Source of the DNA: Clostridia bacterium
GTDB lineage: Bacteria > Bacillota > Clostridia > Oscillospirales > CAG-272
DNA: 6,716 nucleotides
Assembly: GCA_017453085.1 (NCBI GenBank)
Contig: JAFTKV010000275.1
Location: 1-6,716 of the forward strand
Reading direction: 5' to 3'
A program made the translations under genes and the position numbers. This document shows positions 1 to 5,458 of the stretch, piece after piece. A model generated the notes under the pieces. The model saw only the letters and a program-made list of their open reading frames with translations, ran no database searches and was not told the origin of the DNA. Numbering within the stretch: the first letter of the stretch is position 1; the number at the start of each line of letters is the position of its first letter.

Positions 1-22
1 ATAATAAAGGAAAAGCCCTCCC

Positions 23-29
23 AAAGGAG
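23..29 (+). promoter_or_regulatory. Ribosome binding site of nadK
   Basis: AAAGGAG lies 1 nt before the ATG at 31 and 13 nt before the ATG at 43. The first distance is too short for normal initiation, which favours the second ATG. The 22 bases before it hold nothing recognisable. Confidence 0.6.
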
Positions 30-42
30 CATGTACAATACG

Positions 43-885
43 ATGAAAAGAATCTACATATACCCCAATCCCCGCAGAGAAGCCTGCCTTTCCGCAACGC
101 GCCGTCTGGTCGGTCAGCTGACCGATTTGGGTGCCGAGGCAGTGGTCAGCGAATGCTGCAAGGACGTGCTGCCCGATCTGCCCATTGCATCGCCTGACGG
201 TGCCGATCTGGCGCTGGTGCTGGGCGGCGACGGAACCATCCTCCGCTGTGCCATGGAGGTGCTGGATCTTTCGATCCCAATTTTGGGCGTGAATTTCGGT
301 AACCTCGGTTACATGAGCGACCTCACTCCCGAGGAGCTGCCCGGTGCGATCGATCAGCTGGTATCGGACGATCTGTTCGTGGAGCGTCGCGCTGTGCTCT
401 CCGGTCGTCTGGTGGATGCTGACGGTAACACCCTCTCCCACTTTCGCGCAGTCAACGACATCACCCTCTTCAGAGGCGACCTGCCGGGGCTTACCCAAAC
501 TGCCGTTCATATCAACGACACCTATATGGACACCTATCACGCGGACGGCGTGCTGGTCTCCACGCCCAACGGCTCTACGGCGTACAATTTCTCCGCAGGC
601 GGTCCCATTGTGAATCCTGCGGCACGCAATATGATCCTGACCCCCATCTGCTGTCACTCCCTGCTCTCCCGCTCTATCGTTATGGCAGAGGGCGATCTGA
701 TCCGTCTGACCCCCAAAGGCGAAACCATCCCGCAGATCGCGGCAGACGGCATGAACGTTCCGCTTCCCAGCGAGGCGGTGAGCCTGGAAGTGACTCTTTC
801 CGCCACACCGTTTCTGTTGGCACGGCTATCCCGCGGCAATTTCTACGACGTGCTCCGCAGAAAGATGGTACCCTCCCATGATTGA
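43..885 (+). CDS. nadK: NAD kinase (ATP-NAD kinase)
   Basis: Phosphorylates NAD to NADP in the cytoplasm, the only known route to NADP. Counting residues from the upstream in-frame ATG at 31, the protein shows the diacylglycerol-kinase-like fold signature GGDGT at 65-69, an ND pair at 142-143 where the family has NE or ND, the long family block DGVLVSTPNGSTAY starting at 172 and running into SAGGPIV, and the late ADG of QIAADG near 238-240. The length of 280 residues is normal. I chose the ATG at 43 (MKRIYIYPNP) because family members start just before this strand, and because the ribosome site AAAGGAG (23-29) is only 1 nt from the ATG at 31; its 13-nt distance to 43 is slightly long, so 31 is not excluded. 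Its stop overlaps the next gene by 8 nt. Any promoter lies before the window. Confidence 0.95.
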   Translation: MKRIYIYPNPRREACLSATRRLVGQLTDLGAEAVVSECCKDVLPDLPIASPDGADLALVLGGDGTILRCAMEVLDLSIPILGVNFGNLGYMSDLTPEELPGAIDQLVSDDLFVERRAVLSGRLVDADGNTLSHFRAVNDITLFRGDLPGLTQTAVHINDTYMDTYHADGVLVSTPNGSTAYNFSAGGPIVNPAARNMILTPICCHSLLSRSIVMAEGDLIRLTPKGETIPQIAADGMNVPLPSEAVSLEVTLSATPFLLARLSRGNFYDVLRRKMVPSHD

Positions 886-2383
886 TCTGTACCCTCCTGC
901 CGAGATCCGCGCGGCAGAGCGGACTGCGATGGAAAACGGGATCAGCGAGATCGAGCTGATGCGGCGAGCTGCCGAAGGTATCCTGCAGGCTCTGCCCAAG
1001 GTCGATGGGACGATCGGTATTCTCTGCGGCAAGGGCAATAACGCCGGCGACGGCTATGCGCTTGCATATCTGTTGGCAAGGGACGGCAGATCGGTCGTTC
1101 TCTATCGTTTTTCCGAAAAGCGCACGACTGCGGCGGCACATTTCTATGAGCTGTGCAGATCGGAGGAAATCCCCGAGCGCACCGCATTGGAGGATAAGCC
1201 CTTTACGGATTGCAGGCTGTTGGTGGACTGTCTCTTCGGCACGGGTTTTCACGGCAAGGTTACCTCTCCCTTCCGCGAGGTCATTGAAGCGGTCAATGCC
1301 TCGGGGCTGACGATCGTCTCCGCCGACATTCCCTCGGGGCTGTCAGCCGAAAGCGGGCTTGGTGCGATTGCCATTCGTGCTACCAAGACCGTCGCCATCG
1401 GCGGGTACAAATACGGTCATATTCTCGGCCGAGCACGGGATCTGTGCGGCGAGATCTTGGTCTGCGACATTGGGCTTCAGCCTCTGTCGGATGCGACGGT
1501 GATTGAAGATCACGATCTTGCGTCGCTTCTTTCACCTCGTCCTCATCACTCTCACAAGGGCACCTACGGAACGGTCACGCTGCTGGGCGGCTCGCTCCCT
1601 TACAGCGGTGCGGCGAAGCTGTCTGCGATAGCTGCGGCATCATTGCGCAGCGGATGCGGCATTGTAAGGCTGGCACTCCCCGCCTGTCTTGCCAATGCGG
1701 CACTTCCCTATCTGCTGGAGGCAACCCTCTGTCCCATGCCCCATCGGGAGGGACGTCTTTGCTTCGATGAAGAAGCTCTGGAGGTCGCATTCAGCGGCAC
1801 ATCCTCTGGTGCTATCGGCATGGGAATGGGACGCTCCGATGACAATGCAAAGATCCTGGAATGGGCGTTGGAAAATCTCTCCATTCCTCTGGTAATCGAC
1901 GCAGACGGGCTGAATACGCTGGCTGAAATGGATCTTTCTATCCTGTCAAAAAGCAAATGTCAGGTCGTGTTGACCCCTCATCCCAAGGAATTCTCCCGAC
2001 TGTCGGGCATTCCGATGAACGAGGTGCTCTCCCACCCCATCGAGCAGGCTCGCAGCTTTGCTGCCGAGCACGGCTGCATCGTCCTGCTCAAGGGAACCGC
2101 TACGGTGGTCACCGACGGCAGGGACGCATTGATCGTCTCCCGTGGATCGGGCGGAATGGCAACTGCCGGCAGCGGCGACGTGCTGTCGGGCGTTCTGGCA
2201 GCGATCCTTGCATGGTCGCAGGAGGATCTGCTCCTGACCGTTGCCGCCGGTGCGCATATCTGCGGCGTTGCCGGTGAGATCGCCGTGCTACGGGTGGGAA
2301 CCATCTCCCAGGTAGCTTCCGACACCGTTCGGGCGATTCCCGATGCGATCTATCGGATCACCGAGAAAGATCATACGAATTAA
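878..2383 (+). CDS. nnr: Bifunctional NAD(P)H-hydrate repair enzyme (epimerase + ADP/ATP-dependent dehydratase)
   Basis: Repairs NADH and NADPH hydrates formed by heat or by glyceraldehyde-3-phosphate dehydrogenase. The N-terminal YjeF_N domain (about 1-215) epimerises R and S hydrates; the C-terminal ribokinase-like domain (about 222-495) dehydrates the S form using ADP or ATP. Visible motifs in order: GKGNNAGDG at 51-59 (family GxGNNGGDG), VDCLFGTG at 116-123, SADIPSGL at 148-155; then HKGTYGTVTLLGGS at 226-239, GMGMGRS at 314-320, IDADGLN at 340-346, LTPHPKEFSRL at 365-375, LLKGT at 403-407 and the C-terminal GMATAGSGDVLSG at 426-438, which carries the probable catalytic Asp. The 501-residue length fits the fused form. 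The ATG overlaps the end of nadK (ATGATTGA), implying translational coupling and a shared transcript. The pairing is sensible: one enzyme makes NADP and the other repairs NAD(P)H. Confidence 0.95.
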   Translation: MIDLYPPAEIRAAERTAMENGISEIELMRRAAEGILQALPKVDGTIGILCGKGNNAGDGYALAYLLARDGRSVVLYRFSEKRTTAAAHFYELCRSEEIPERTALEDKPFTDCRLLVDCLFGTGFHGKVTSPFREVIEAVNASGLTIVSADIPSGLSAESGLGAIAIRATKTVAIGGYKYGHILGRARDLCGEILVCDIGLQPLSDATVIEDHDLASLLSPRPHHSHKGTYGTVTLLGGSLPYSGAAKLSAIAAASLRSGCGIVRLALPACLANAALPYLLEATLCPMPHREGRLCFDEEALEVAFSGTSSGAIGMGMGRSDDNAKILEWALENLSIPLVIDADGLNTLAEMDLSILSKSKCQVVLTPHPKEFSRLSGIPMNEVLSHPIEQARSFAAEHGCIVLLKGTATVVTDGRDALIVSRGSGGMATAGSGDVLSGVLAAILAWSQEDLLLTVAAGAHICGVAGEIAVLRVGTISQVASDTVRAIPDAIYRITEKDHTN

Positions 2384-2389
2384 TACGAT

Positions 2390-2424
2390 TTGCAACTGTT
2401 TTCTACCATCCTTTCTGCTATACT
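2390..2424 (+). promoter_or_regulatory. Promoter of the holin-endolysin cassette, with shared TTGCAACTGTTT element
   Basis: An extended -10 box TGCTATACT (hexamer 2419-2424) would start RNA near 2431. The sigma-A -35 position at a 17-nt spacer is CTGTTT (2396-2401), a poor match, and forms the second half of TTGCAACTGTTT (2390-2401). The same 12-mer occurs in front of the baseplate-like gene at a nearly identical distance. The weak -35 and the conserved upstream element suggest activator control. An alternative-sigma reading (TGCAAC, 17 nt, TCTG) is also possible. Confidence 0.6.
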
Positions 2425-2461
2425 GAAGATGCTTCGGGATAAGCAGAAAGGATGGATTTTT
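2406..2461 (+). terminator. Intrinsic terminator of nadK-nnr, overlapping the holin promoter and ribosome site
   Basis: A perfect 14-bp inverted repeat, CCATCCTTTCTGCT (2406-2419) and its complement (2442-2455), encloses a 22-nt loop that itself contains GAAG-ATG-CTTC (2425-2435). The right arm is followed by A then five T (2457-2461). This has the form of a Rho-independent terminator 23 nt after the nnr stop. The right arm also contains the holin ribosome site, and the left arm ends on the first base of the holin -10 box. Confidence 0.65.
2448..2452 (+). promoter_or_regulatory. Ribosome binding site of the holin gene
   Basis: AAGGA lies 10 nt before the TTG at 2463 and decides that start, since the next in-frame ATG (2475) is 22 nt away. 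It sits within the right arm of the 14-bp inverted repeat, so it would be base-paired in read-through RNA. Confidence 0.6.
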
Positions 2462-2462
2462 A

Positions 2463-2930
2463 TTGAAAGAAACGATGACGAAAATGATCCCCGCAATGGT
2501 GCTGACGCCAATCTTCACCTATCTCGGTACGCTGGGATTTCCGATGATCCTGCTTTTTACGGTGATCGTCTGTGACTATGTTTCAGGGCTGACCGCTGCT
2601 TGGACGACCAAATCCCTCTCCTCTCGGGTGGGGATTCTGGGGATCGTGAAAAAGGTCAGCTATCTCTTATTGGTGGCAGTTGGCGTGATCATTGATCTGA
2701 CCCTGCAAAGCGGTCTTGCAGACGTGCTCCCCTCTCTGTTCGGAGAGGACTGTCATCCGGTTGCGCTCTTGGTGATCATCTGGCTGGTGGTGAACGAATG
2801 CCTGTCGATTCTGGAAAATCTCACCGAGATCGGTATTCCCATGCCGGGATTTCTCTCAAGGATCGTTGCCAAGCTGAAAAAGACGCTGGAGGCAGACGCC
2901 AAGGAGGATGCTGATGAGTCAGATCAGTAA
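2463..2930 (+). CDS. Phage-type holin (Cp-1/TcdE-like holin family)
   Basis: A small membrane protein of 155 residues that would form pores in the cytoplasmic membrane and release the endolysin encoded next. The family pattern is clear: a hydrophobic start, CDYVSGLTAAW at 37-47, K..S..G..G..KK at about 50-64, and the C-terminal hallmark VVNECLSILENLTEIGIPMPGFL at 109-131, followed by a charged tail (KLKKTLEADAKEDADESDQ). Membrane segments are likely at about 8-24, 26-45, 63-81 and 99-117. Translation most likely begins at TTG 2463 because AAGGA lies 10 nt upstream. Further in-frame ATG codons occur at 2475 and 2484. The last 17 nt overlap the endolysin. No other phage gene is adjacent, so this is an isolated lysis module, not an intact prophage. 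Confidence 0.9.
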   Translation: MKETMTKMIPAMVLTPIFTYLGTLGFPMILLFTVIVCDYVSGLTAAWTTKSLSSRVGILGIVKKVSYLLLVAVGVIIDLTLQSGLADVLPSLFGEDCHPVALLVIIWLVVNECLSILENLTEIGIPMPGFLSRIVAKLKKTLEADAKEDADESDQ

Positions 2931-3645
2931 GCTGCTATATATTGCCCTCTCGCAGGTGGGGGTGAGGGAAAACGGACGTAATAACGTCCCCTATAACACC
3001 TGGTACTATGGACGGGAGGTCTGCGATACGGCAGGCACGGGCGCGTATGCATGGTGCGTAGTCTTCCTCAGCTGGTGCGCCCATCGGGCGGGACTGTCGG
3101 CAGCAATCCCAAAGGAAAACAACGTAGGCGATCTGATGAAGCATTATCAGCAGCTGGGACGCTATTATCAGCGGGACAGCCGAACCCCCGAGGCGGGAGA
3201 TCTGATCTTCTTCCGCACGTCGGCAGGGCGTCACATCGGTCTTGTGCTGGCCACCGACGGCTCCCGCGTGGCAACGGTGGAGGGCAACACCTCCAACGCA
3301 GTACGGCTGCGGTACTATTCCCTCTCGGATGAGACGATTCTCGGCTGGGGCGTTCCCGACTATGAATCTTGCTCGGATGCGGCAGACGAGAGCTCGGGAA
3401 AGGAGGAGCTTGTGCTGATGGAACTGAAAAAGGGAGAGCGCAGCGAAGCGGTTCGGGCATTGCAGATCCGCCTCTTATACGAAGGCTACGAGCTGGGTGG
3501 CTACGGTGACAAAAAAGACGGTGCCGACGGCGAGTACGGCGCAAAGACCCGCGCGGCGGTGCTGGATTATCAGAAAAAGAATGGACTTACCCCCGATGGG
3601 ATCGCGGGCGTACAAACGCTTTCCCATCTCTACGGACTTCACTGA
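2914..3645 (+). CDS. Endolysin: CHAP peptidase/amidase with C-terminal peptidoglycan-binding domain
   Basis: Cuts peptidoglycan once the holin opens the membrane; no signal peptide is seen, which fits holin-dependent release. Residues are counted from the ATG at 2908. The CHAP domain (about 5-152) has the nucleophile Cys50 in AYAWCVVFLSW, GDLIFF at 97-102, the catalytic His109 in RHIGLV and the EGN triad at 125-127. A short acidic linker (153-168) leads to a PG_binding_1 domain (about 172-242) with ERSEAVRALQIRL, DGEYGAKTRAAVLDYQ and GLTPDGIAGVQT. GGAGG (2903-2907) touches the ATG at 2908 but is an ideal 6 nt from the ATG at 2914, so I start there (243 residues). It overlaps the holin by 17 nt, so the two are probably translationally coupled, and it ends in a terminator. 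Confidence 0.93.
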   Translation: MSQISKLLYIALSQVGVRENGRNNVPYNTWYYGREVCDTAGTGAYAWCVVFLSWCAHRAGLSAAIPKENNVGDLMKHYQQLGRYYQRDSRTPEAGDLIFFRTSAGRHIGLVLATDGSRVATVEGNTSNAVRLRYYSLSDETILGWGVPDYESCSDAADESSGKEELVLMELKKGERSEAVRALQIRLLYEGYELGGYGDKKDGADGEYGAKTRAAVLDYQKKNGLTPDGIAGVQTLSHLYGLH

Positions 3646-3676
3646 AAAAGAGCGGCTAATGCCGCTCTTTTTCAGT
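3641..3676. terminator. Bidirectional intrinsic terminator between endolysin and ECF S component
   Basis: A perfect 16-bp inverted repeat (ACTGAAAAAGAGCGGC and its complement) surrounds the loop TAAT. Runs of A on the left and T on the right allow it to stop RNA from either strand. It begins over the endolysin stop codon and lies 35 nt past the stop of the convergent minus-strand gene. Confidence 0.9.
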
Positions 3677-3710
3677 TGATTCGATTCCGTTGGTGGACGG
3701 AGAGGATCGG

Positions 3711-4316
3711 TTATTTATTCTTTTTCTTAGCAGTTACACGCAAAACGGACACTACCGTAGGGGCAAGCACCGCAGATACTGCAAACTCGACCAGGAAATT
3801 CCAGCCTGCAAGACCGGTGAGAATGTACATCGCAACGTTGGAGCCGCCTGCCCATGCAGCGAGCGTATCACTGTAAAACAGCAGCATCGCGATCACGAAA
3901 AGGCCGGTATTGACAACAGGTGCTACCATTGCCGCAAAAAATACGCCTACCGTGGGGAATTTTTTAGACAGCAGTTGATAGATCAATGCTGCCACAAAGC
4001 CTGCAGCAGTTCCCTTGCCCAGACAAAGCAGTACGGTGAGGACGGGATTGGCCTGAACCAGCATATAGCCGCCCACGTCGGTACAGTTGAGCACAAAGAA
4101 GGAAACCACCACGCCGAACAAAAATCCAAGGATCGCGCCCCACTTTTTGCCCAGCAAGCAGCCACCCAGTACTACGGGGATCAGCGTCAGAGTGATCGAT
4201 ACGGGACCGATCTTGATAAAGGTACTGACTACCTGAAAGACCACGACCAGAGCCGACAGAATGGCGACCAGCACCATATTACGAGTCTGCTCGTGACGTT
4301 TTGCAATTCGATTCAT
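3711..4316 (-). CDS. ECF transporter S component, probably pantothenate-specific (PanT-like)
   Basis: A very hydrophobic protein of 201 residues with six likely membrane segments (about 13-34, 40-58, 59-78, 90-115, 122-148 and 163-192) and a basic tail, the shape of the substrate-binding subunit of energy-coupling-factor vitamin transporters. The first segment has small residues spaced as in the AxxxA contact used to dock onto EcfT (AILSA at 18-22). Other family-like parts are IPVVLGGCLLGKKWGAILGFLFGVVV (46-71) and APVVNTGLF (132-140). Substrate is inferred from context: it follows the pantothenate kinase gene on the same strand. No ECF ATPase or EcfT gene is present, as expected for group II systems with a shared energising module. 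Start: AAAGGAG (complement of 4322-4328) lies 5 nt before ATG 4316. The frame is open to 4424 but has no better ribosome site. Confidence 0.85.
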   Translation of the reverse strand: MNRIAKRHEQTRNMVLVAILSALVVVFQVVSTFIKIGPVSITLTLIPVVLGGCLLGKKWGAILGFLFGVVVSFFVLNCTDVGGYMLVQANPVLTVLLCLGKGTAAGFVAALIYQLLSKKFPTVGVFFAAMVAPVVNTGLFVIAMLLFYSDTLAAWAGGSNVAMYILTGLAGWNFLVEFAVSAVLAPTVVSVLRVTAKKKNK

Positions 4317-4462
4317 ATTGTCTCCTTTACTGCCGTCCTGCCTATATGCAGGTACGACGCAAAATGATATATATAAGCGGCCCCCGGAGCAAACGCTCCC
4401 GCATCCTGCCTGCCCTTCCACCACAGGGTCACGCGGATGCCCAACGTGCCGATTATATTCAA
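4317..4462 (-). other. Hairpin-rich leader between coaX and the S-component gene
   Basis: On the minus strand this 146-nt gap can form three hairpins. The first pairs GCATCC (complement of 4435-4440) with GGATGC (complement of 4401-4406), with an inner CCCT/AGGG stem (4425-4428 with 4413-4416). The second is GGAGC-GTTT-GCTCC (4386-4399). The third is CCTGC-ATATAG-GCAGG (4337-4352), shortly before the ribosome site. A perfect TATAAT lies at 4452-4457 just after the coaX stop but has no good -35. No U-run terminator was seen, so coaX RNA may continue through. It matches no riboswitch class I can name; chance pairing is possible. Confidence 0.4.
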
Positions 4463-5254
4463 TTACTTTTTCCGCTTTTTGGATAGCTGCCAGATCCTTT
4501 TCAGACCCTTCAGGGTCAGATCGGGATCGTAGACGATCTCGCTCTTGCAGCCTGCCAGAAACAGCGGTGCGGAGCCGCCCGTGGCAATGATCTTCGGGGG
4601 TACGCTCAGCATCGCCCGATACTTTTCGATAAAGCCGTCCACCAGGATGGCGTTGCCCCAGAGAAGACCCTTCTCAATGGATTCGGCGGAATTATTGCCG
4701 ATCGCCGATTCCTCCCCCGTCAGCGGAGAGAGCGAGACCGACGGAAGCAGCGCGGTCGATTCCTTTAGTAGCTCCGCAGAGGTGCGAAGCCCTGGGAGGA
4801 TGCAGGTGCCACGGTAATACTGCTTCTCGTCTACCAAGGAGATCGTTGTCGCCGTACCTGCATCGATGACGATGAGCGGAGCACCGTGATAGGCGATTGC
4901 GGCGGCGGTGTTGGCCGCCATATCGGCACCCAGCTCTGCAGGATCGTCGATGCGGATGCCAAAGCCGGTCTTCACGCCGGGACCTACGGTGAGCACCGAC
5001 GGTAAGGACAGCATTGCCAGTGCGCTCTGCCACAGCCCCGTCAGAGACGGTACCACCGAACCGATCACACAGCCGCTGATCTCCTCCGCCTTGACGTGGC
5101 AGAGGGACAGAAGCCCCGACAGCGCAACGGCGTATTCGTCTGCAGAACGGGAGGTTTTAGCGGATAGCTTGCCGCGGTAAAAAGGAGACTCTTCCCCGTC
5201 GCGGAACAGTCCTACCGTAATATTGGAATTGCCAATGTCCAGACAAAGCAGCAT
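4463..5254 (-). CDS. coaX: Type III pantothenate kinase
   Basis: Phosphorylates pantothenate to 4'-phosphopantothenate, the first step of coenzyme A synthesis; type III enzymes use a monovalent cation and escape CoA feedback inhibition. Residues are counted from the ATG at 5260: LDIGNSNITVGLF at 7-19 (phosphate 1 motif of the ASKHA fold), SVVPSL at 68-73, GVKTGF and DDPAELGAD at 95-113 with the probable catalytic Asp113, DAGTATT at 133-139 (phosphate 2), GTCILPGL at 151-158 and ATGGSAPL at 226-233. The family's GADR motif reads GADM here. GGAGG (complement of 5261-5265) abuts the ATG at 5260 but is 6 nt from the ATG at 5254 (MLLCLDIGN), so I start there, giving 263 residues, a normal length. 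It is first in a minus-strand unit with the S component, behind a strong promoter. Confidence 0.96.
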   Translation of the reverse strand: MLLCLDIGNSNITVGLFRDGEESPFYRGKLSAKTSRSADEYAVALSGLLSLCHVKAEEISGCVIGSVVPSLTGLWQSALAMLSLPSVLTVGPGVKTGFGIRIDDPAELGADMAANTAAAIAYHGAPLIVIDAGTATTISLVDEKQYYRGTCILPGLRTSAELLKESTALLPSVSLSPLTGEESAIGNNSAESIEKGLLWGNAILVDGFIEKYRAMLSVPPKIIATGGSAPLFLAGCKSEIVYDPDLTLKGLKRIWQLSKKRKK

Positions 5255-5295
5255 ACGCATCCTCCATTTTGCCGATATTCGGCATTATCAGCATT

Positions 5296-5324
5296 AGTAT
5301 AGCACATTTGAAGCGATTTGTCAA
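5296..5324 (-). promoter_or_regulatory. Sigma-A promoter of coaX
   Basis: On the minus strand: a perfect -35 TTGACA (complement of 5319-5324), a 17-nt spacer, and -10 TATACT (complement of 5296-5301) preceded by TGC, an extended -10. RNA would start near 5289, about 35 nt before the coaX start. A 6-bp dyad (TGCCGA-TAT-TCGGCA, 5270-5284) lies in the early transcribed region and could be an operator. Confidence 0.88.
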
Positions 5325-5335
5325 TCGGATGATCT

Positions 5336-5412
5336 GAACTTGCAAAAAATTTGCGATTTGCAAAAGTTCATACAAATTGCAACTGTTTCATACGGTCTAT
5401 CTGTTGTATGAT
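5336..5412 (+). promoter_or_regulatory. Promoter/operator region of the baseplate-like gene, with repeated TTGCAA elements
   Basis: TTGCAA occurs at 5340-5345, 5358-5363 and 5377-5382, at steps of 18 and 19 bp. The last two are parts of a tandem repeat of about 19 bp (TTGCAA, two variable bases, then GTT and CATAC). The last copy reads TTGCAACTGTTT (5377-5388), identical to the element before the holin. A -10-like TATGAT (5407-5412) follows CTGTTT after 18 nt, as at the holin after 17. GAACTTGCAAA (5336-5346) and TTTGCAAAAGTTC (5357-5369) also form an imperfect dyad. Confidence 0.55.
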
Positions 5413-5458
5413 AATGATGCGAAGCATATCTATCTATTTTCACAGAAAGGAAGAAATC

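Noticed and set aside
680..1252. Minus-strand open frame of 190 codons across the nadK-nnr junction
   Set aside because: It lies opposite two genes with unmistakable motifs, its Arg/Cys/Pro-rich composition is typical of a shadow frame, and it has no convincing ribosome site.
2390..2424. TTGCAA (2390-2395) as an ordinary -35 paired with TATACT
   Set aside because: The spacer would be 23 nt, too long for sigma-A. CTGTTT at 17 nt is the geometrically possible -35, so TTGCAA is better read as part of an upstream regulatory element.
3068..3544. Minus-strand open frame of 158 codons opposite the endolysin
   Set aside because: It is very rich in Arg, Pro and Ser, with no recognisable domain; the plus strand encodes a complete CHAP and peptidoglycan-binding protein.
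2390..3676. Intact prophage or insertion-element boundary around the lysis cassette
   Set aside because: No integrase, transposase, target-site duplication, tRNA gene or flanking long repeat is visible, and the neighbours are housekeeping genes with intact ends.
3690..4367. Plus-strand open frame of 225 codons opposite the ECF S-component gene
   Set aside because: It is the antisense mirror of a membrane protein: polar, His/Gln-rich and without family resemblance. The minus-strand frame has a good ribosome site and clear membrane segments.
4317..4424. N-terminal extension of the S-component protein to codon 4424
   Set aside because: The extension is Gly/Cys-rich and not membrane-like; AAAGGAG lies 5 nt before ATG 4316, followed directly by a normal short cytoplasmic start and the first membrane segment.
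5351..5458. N-terminal extension of the baseplate-like gene to an ATG at 5351
   Set aside because: The extra 36 codons would overlap the promoter elements and lack a ribosome site, while ATG 5459 has AAAGG at 8 nt and begins at the expected edge of the domain.
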